From contig JAISSL010000040.1 of assembly GCA_031273145.1 (NCBI GenBank), positions 1-7,112 on the forward strand: DNA of 7,112 nucleotides, given 5' to 3'. The notes under the pieces were generated by a model. The model saw only the letters and a list, made by a program, of their open reading frames with translations. It was not told where the DNA came from and searched no databases. Made by a program: the position numbers and the translations under genes. Of the stretch, positions 6,099 through 7,112 are shown piece after piece. This stretch comes from Zoogloeaceae bacterium. Lineage in GTDB: Bacteria; Pseudomonadota; Gammaproteobacteria; Burkholderiales; Rhodocyclaceae. Position 1 is the first letter of the stretch, and each line of letters opens with the position of its first letter.

Positions 6099-6212
6099 CC
6101 CTCTCCCGCCCCTTCGGGGCACCCTCTCCCACAAGTGGGAGAGGGGATGTTCAGTGCCATCCGCAGGGTAACTCCCCTCTCCCGCTTGCGGGAGAGGGGA
6201 TGGGGGAGAGGG
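6099..6212. repeat. three-hairpin extragenic repeat, copy B
   Basis: It has the same layout and orientation as copy A at 2200-2315. An outer ccctctccc / gggagaggg pair encloses gcccc-ttc-ggggc, the 11-bp stem ccctctcccac with its complement, and a 12-bp stem cccctctcccgc with its complement (6174-6199). Two base pairs at the tip of this last stem differ from copy A, and both partners change. It lies about 40 bases past the ispA stop codon and may protect or end that transcript. Confidence 0.88.
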
Positions 6213-6252
6213 AAACAAGCGCAAAAATGTACACATGTGAATCAGGAATATC

Positions 6253-7112
6253 CTAAAACCGTCGCTCGCAAATAAAATCCGTCAATTCTGCCAGACGTTT
6301 TGCGCCCGCGCCAAGCTCGGCCAAAATTTCATGCGCCTCATCCCGCAGTTCGCCCGCGTAATGCTTGGCTTCGTTCAGTCCCAAAAGACTGACGTAGGTA
6401 GGCTTGTTGGCGGCATCGTCCTTGCCGGCGGTCTTGCCTAGCGTGGCGCTTTCCGTCGTGCCATCCAGAATATCGTCGACCACCTGAAAGAGCAGCCCCG
6501 CGCAGCCGGCAAAACGATCCAGTTCCGCCCACTCTTCCAGTTCCTCCGCGTCGGACAAGCGATTGCCGCACAACGCGCCCAGATGAACCGCCGCGCGAAT
6601 CAGAGCGCCGGTTTTCATCGTGTGCATCCATTCCAGAGCCTCACGGGAAAGGGACTTGCCCACGGATTCCAGGTCAATGGCCTGCCCGCCCGCCATGCCA
6701 AGCGAGCCGGAAGCGCGCGCCAGTATTCTGACCGAGCGCAATTGCTGCTCCGGGGACGGAGCGGATTTCGCCAGACATTCAAAGGCAAGGCTTTGCAGGG
6801 CATCTCCCGCCAGAAGGGCGGTCGCCTCATCGAACGCGACGTGGCAGGAAGGGCGTCCGCGCCGCAGGGCGTCGTCGTCCATGCAGGGCAGATCGTCGTG
6901 AATCAGGGAATAGGCATGAATCAACTCGACTGCGGCAGAAGCCACCAGCAACGGTTCCCGCCTGGCATCCGTCAAATCGCCTGCCGCAAAGGCAAGCAAA
7001 GCGCGTATCCGCTTGCCGCCCCCCAACACGCTGTAGCGCATGGCTTCGTGCAGCCGCTTCGGGCTTACCTCTGCGCCGGGCAGTATCTTGTTCAGGTGGG
7101 CTTCTACGTCCT
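6253..7112 (-). CDS. ispA: farnesyl diphosphate synthase (geranyltranstransferase), 5' end outside window
   Basis: IspA is a cytosolic trans-prenyltransferase that joins dimethylallyl diphosphate with two isopentenyl diphosphates to give farnesyl diphosphate, the precursor of ubiquinone and undecaprenyl phosphate. About 285 residues are visible; family members are near 295-300, so about a dozen N-terminal residues lie beyond the edge. The ATG at 7039-7041 is internal: the upstream frame stays open and reads like an IspA N-terminus (LHEAMRYSVLGGGKRIR). The first Asp-rich motif is DDLPCMDDD, with GRPSCHVAFDEATALLAGDALQ after it, and the second is DDILD in FQVVDDILD; these bind Mg and diphosphate. 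MKTGALIRA and GKTAGKDDAANKPTYVSLLG are also typical. KRIRALL has Ala where KRLRPFL-type members have Pro. The gene ends in TAG, 315 bases before dxs, and shares the isoprenoid pathway with it. I expect xseB upstream from known layouts, but it is not in the window. Confidence 0.95.
   Translation of the reverse strand, partial: DVEAHLNKILPGAEVSPKRLHEAMRYSVLGGGKRIRALLAFAAGDLTDARREPLLVASAAVELIHAYSLIHDDLPCMDDDALRRGRPSCHVAFDEATALLAGDALQSLAFECLAKSAPSPEQQLRSVRILARASGSLGMAGGQAIDLESVGKSLSREALEWMHTMKTGALIRAAVHLGALCGNRLSDAEELEEWAELDRFAGCAGLLFQVVDDILDGTTESATLGKTAGKDDAANKPTYVSLLGLNEAKHYAGELRDEAHEILAELGAGAKRLAELTDFICERRF

Larger units (their letters stand above)
5938..6252. other. 315-bp repeat-filled gap between ispA and dxs
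   Basis: There is no gene here. It holds hairpin repeats at 5973-5995 and 6052-6074 and the three-hairpin element at 6099-6212; these make up about half of the gap. The only promoter-like match for dxs that I see is poor: TTGCAG and AATACT on the minus strand around 6027-5999. dxs may therefore depend on read-through from ispA or on a promoter I cannot recognise. Confidence 0.6.

Noticed and set aside
2200..6212. The paired repeats as ends of a transposon carrying dxs, orf and folE2
   Set aside because: They are direct, not inverted, there is no transposase between them, and the block contains essential housekeeping genes. Similar elements are usually scattered singly.

Overview
The window looks like chromosomal DNA of a GC-rich proteobacterium, most likely a betaproteobacterium. 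The protein-level match is of the kind seen in Betaproteobacteria, the order ispA > dxs > folE2 is one I recall from that class, and the intergenic regions carry 'CCCTCTCCC...GGGAGAGGG' and 'GTAGGGGCGGCA...TGCCGCCC' hairpin repeats typical of such genomes. The assignment is an inference from memory, not from a search.

Every gene I can support is on the minus strand, so transcription runs from the right end to the left. From right to left these are: ispA (6253-7112, its first dozen or so codons lie outside the window), dxs (4060-5937), an unrecognised AT-rich gene of 243 codons (3294-4025), folE2 (2379-3173), metY (798-2072), and the first 107 codons of a small membrane protein of the DUF4870/Tic20-like type (1-323, running off the left end).

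Dxs makes 1-deoxy-D-xylulose 5-phosphate, the entry point of the MEP isoprenoid pathway. IspA condenses the C5 products of that pathway to farnesyl diphosphate. FolE2 opens folate (and possibly other pterin or deazapurine) synthesis from GTP. MetY makes homocysteine from O-acetylhomoserine and sulfide. This is core metabolism. The accessory-looking piece is the AT-rich orphan gene between dxs and folE2.

The four larger intergenic gaps hold much of the unusual structure. Two near-identical elements of about 115 bp with three hairpins each (2200-2315 and 6099-6212) lie in the same orientation on either side of the dxs-orf-folE2 block. Four small hairpins share an apical GCA-loop-TGC core, and their stems differ by compensating base changes (754-784, 3247-3269, 5973-5995, 6052-6074). 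A 19-bp perfect inverted repeat stands upstream of the DUF4870 gene. metY has a sigma-70 promoter that matches the consensus at all 12 hexamer positions with a 17-bp spacer, next to a palindrome over the expected start of transcription.

I found no CRISPR array, tRNA, rRNA, transposase, phage gene or recognisable defence system. The best leads for something undescribed are the orphan gene, whose last codons come from a repeat element, and the covarying hairpin families.
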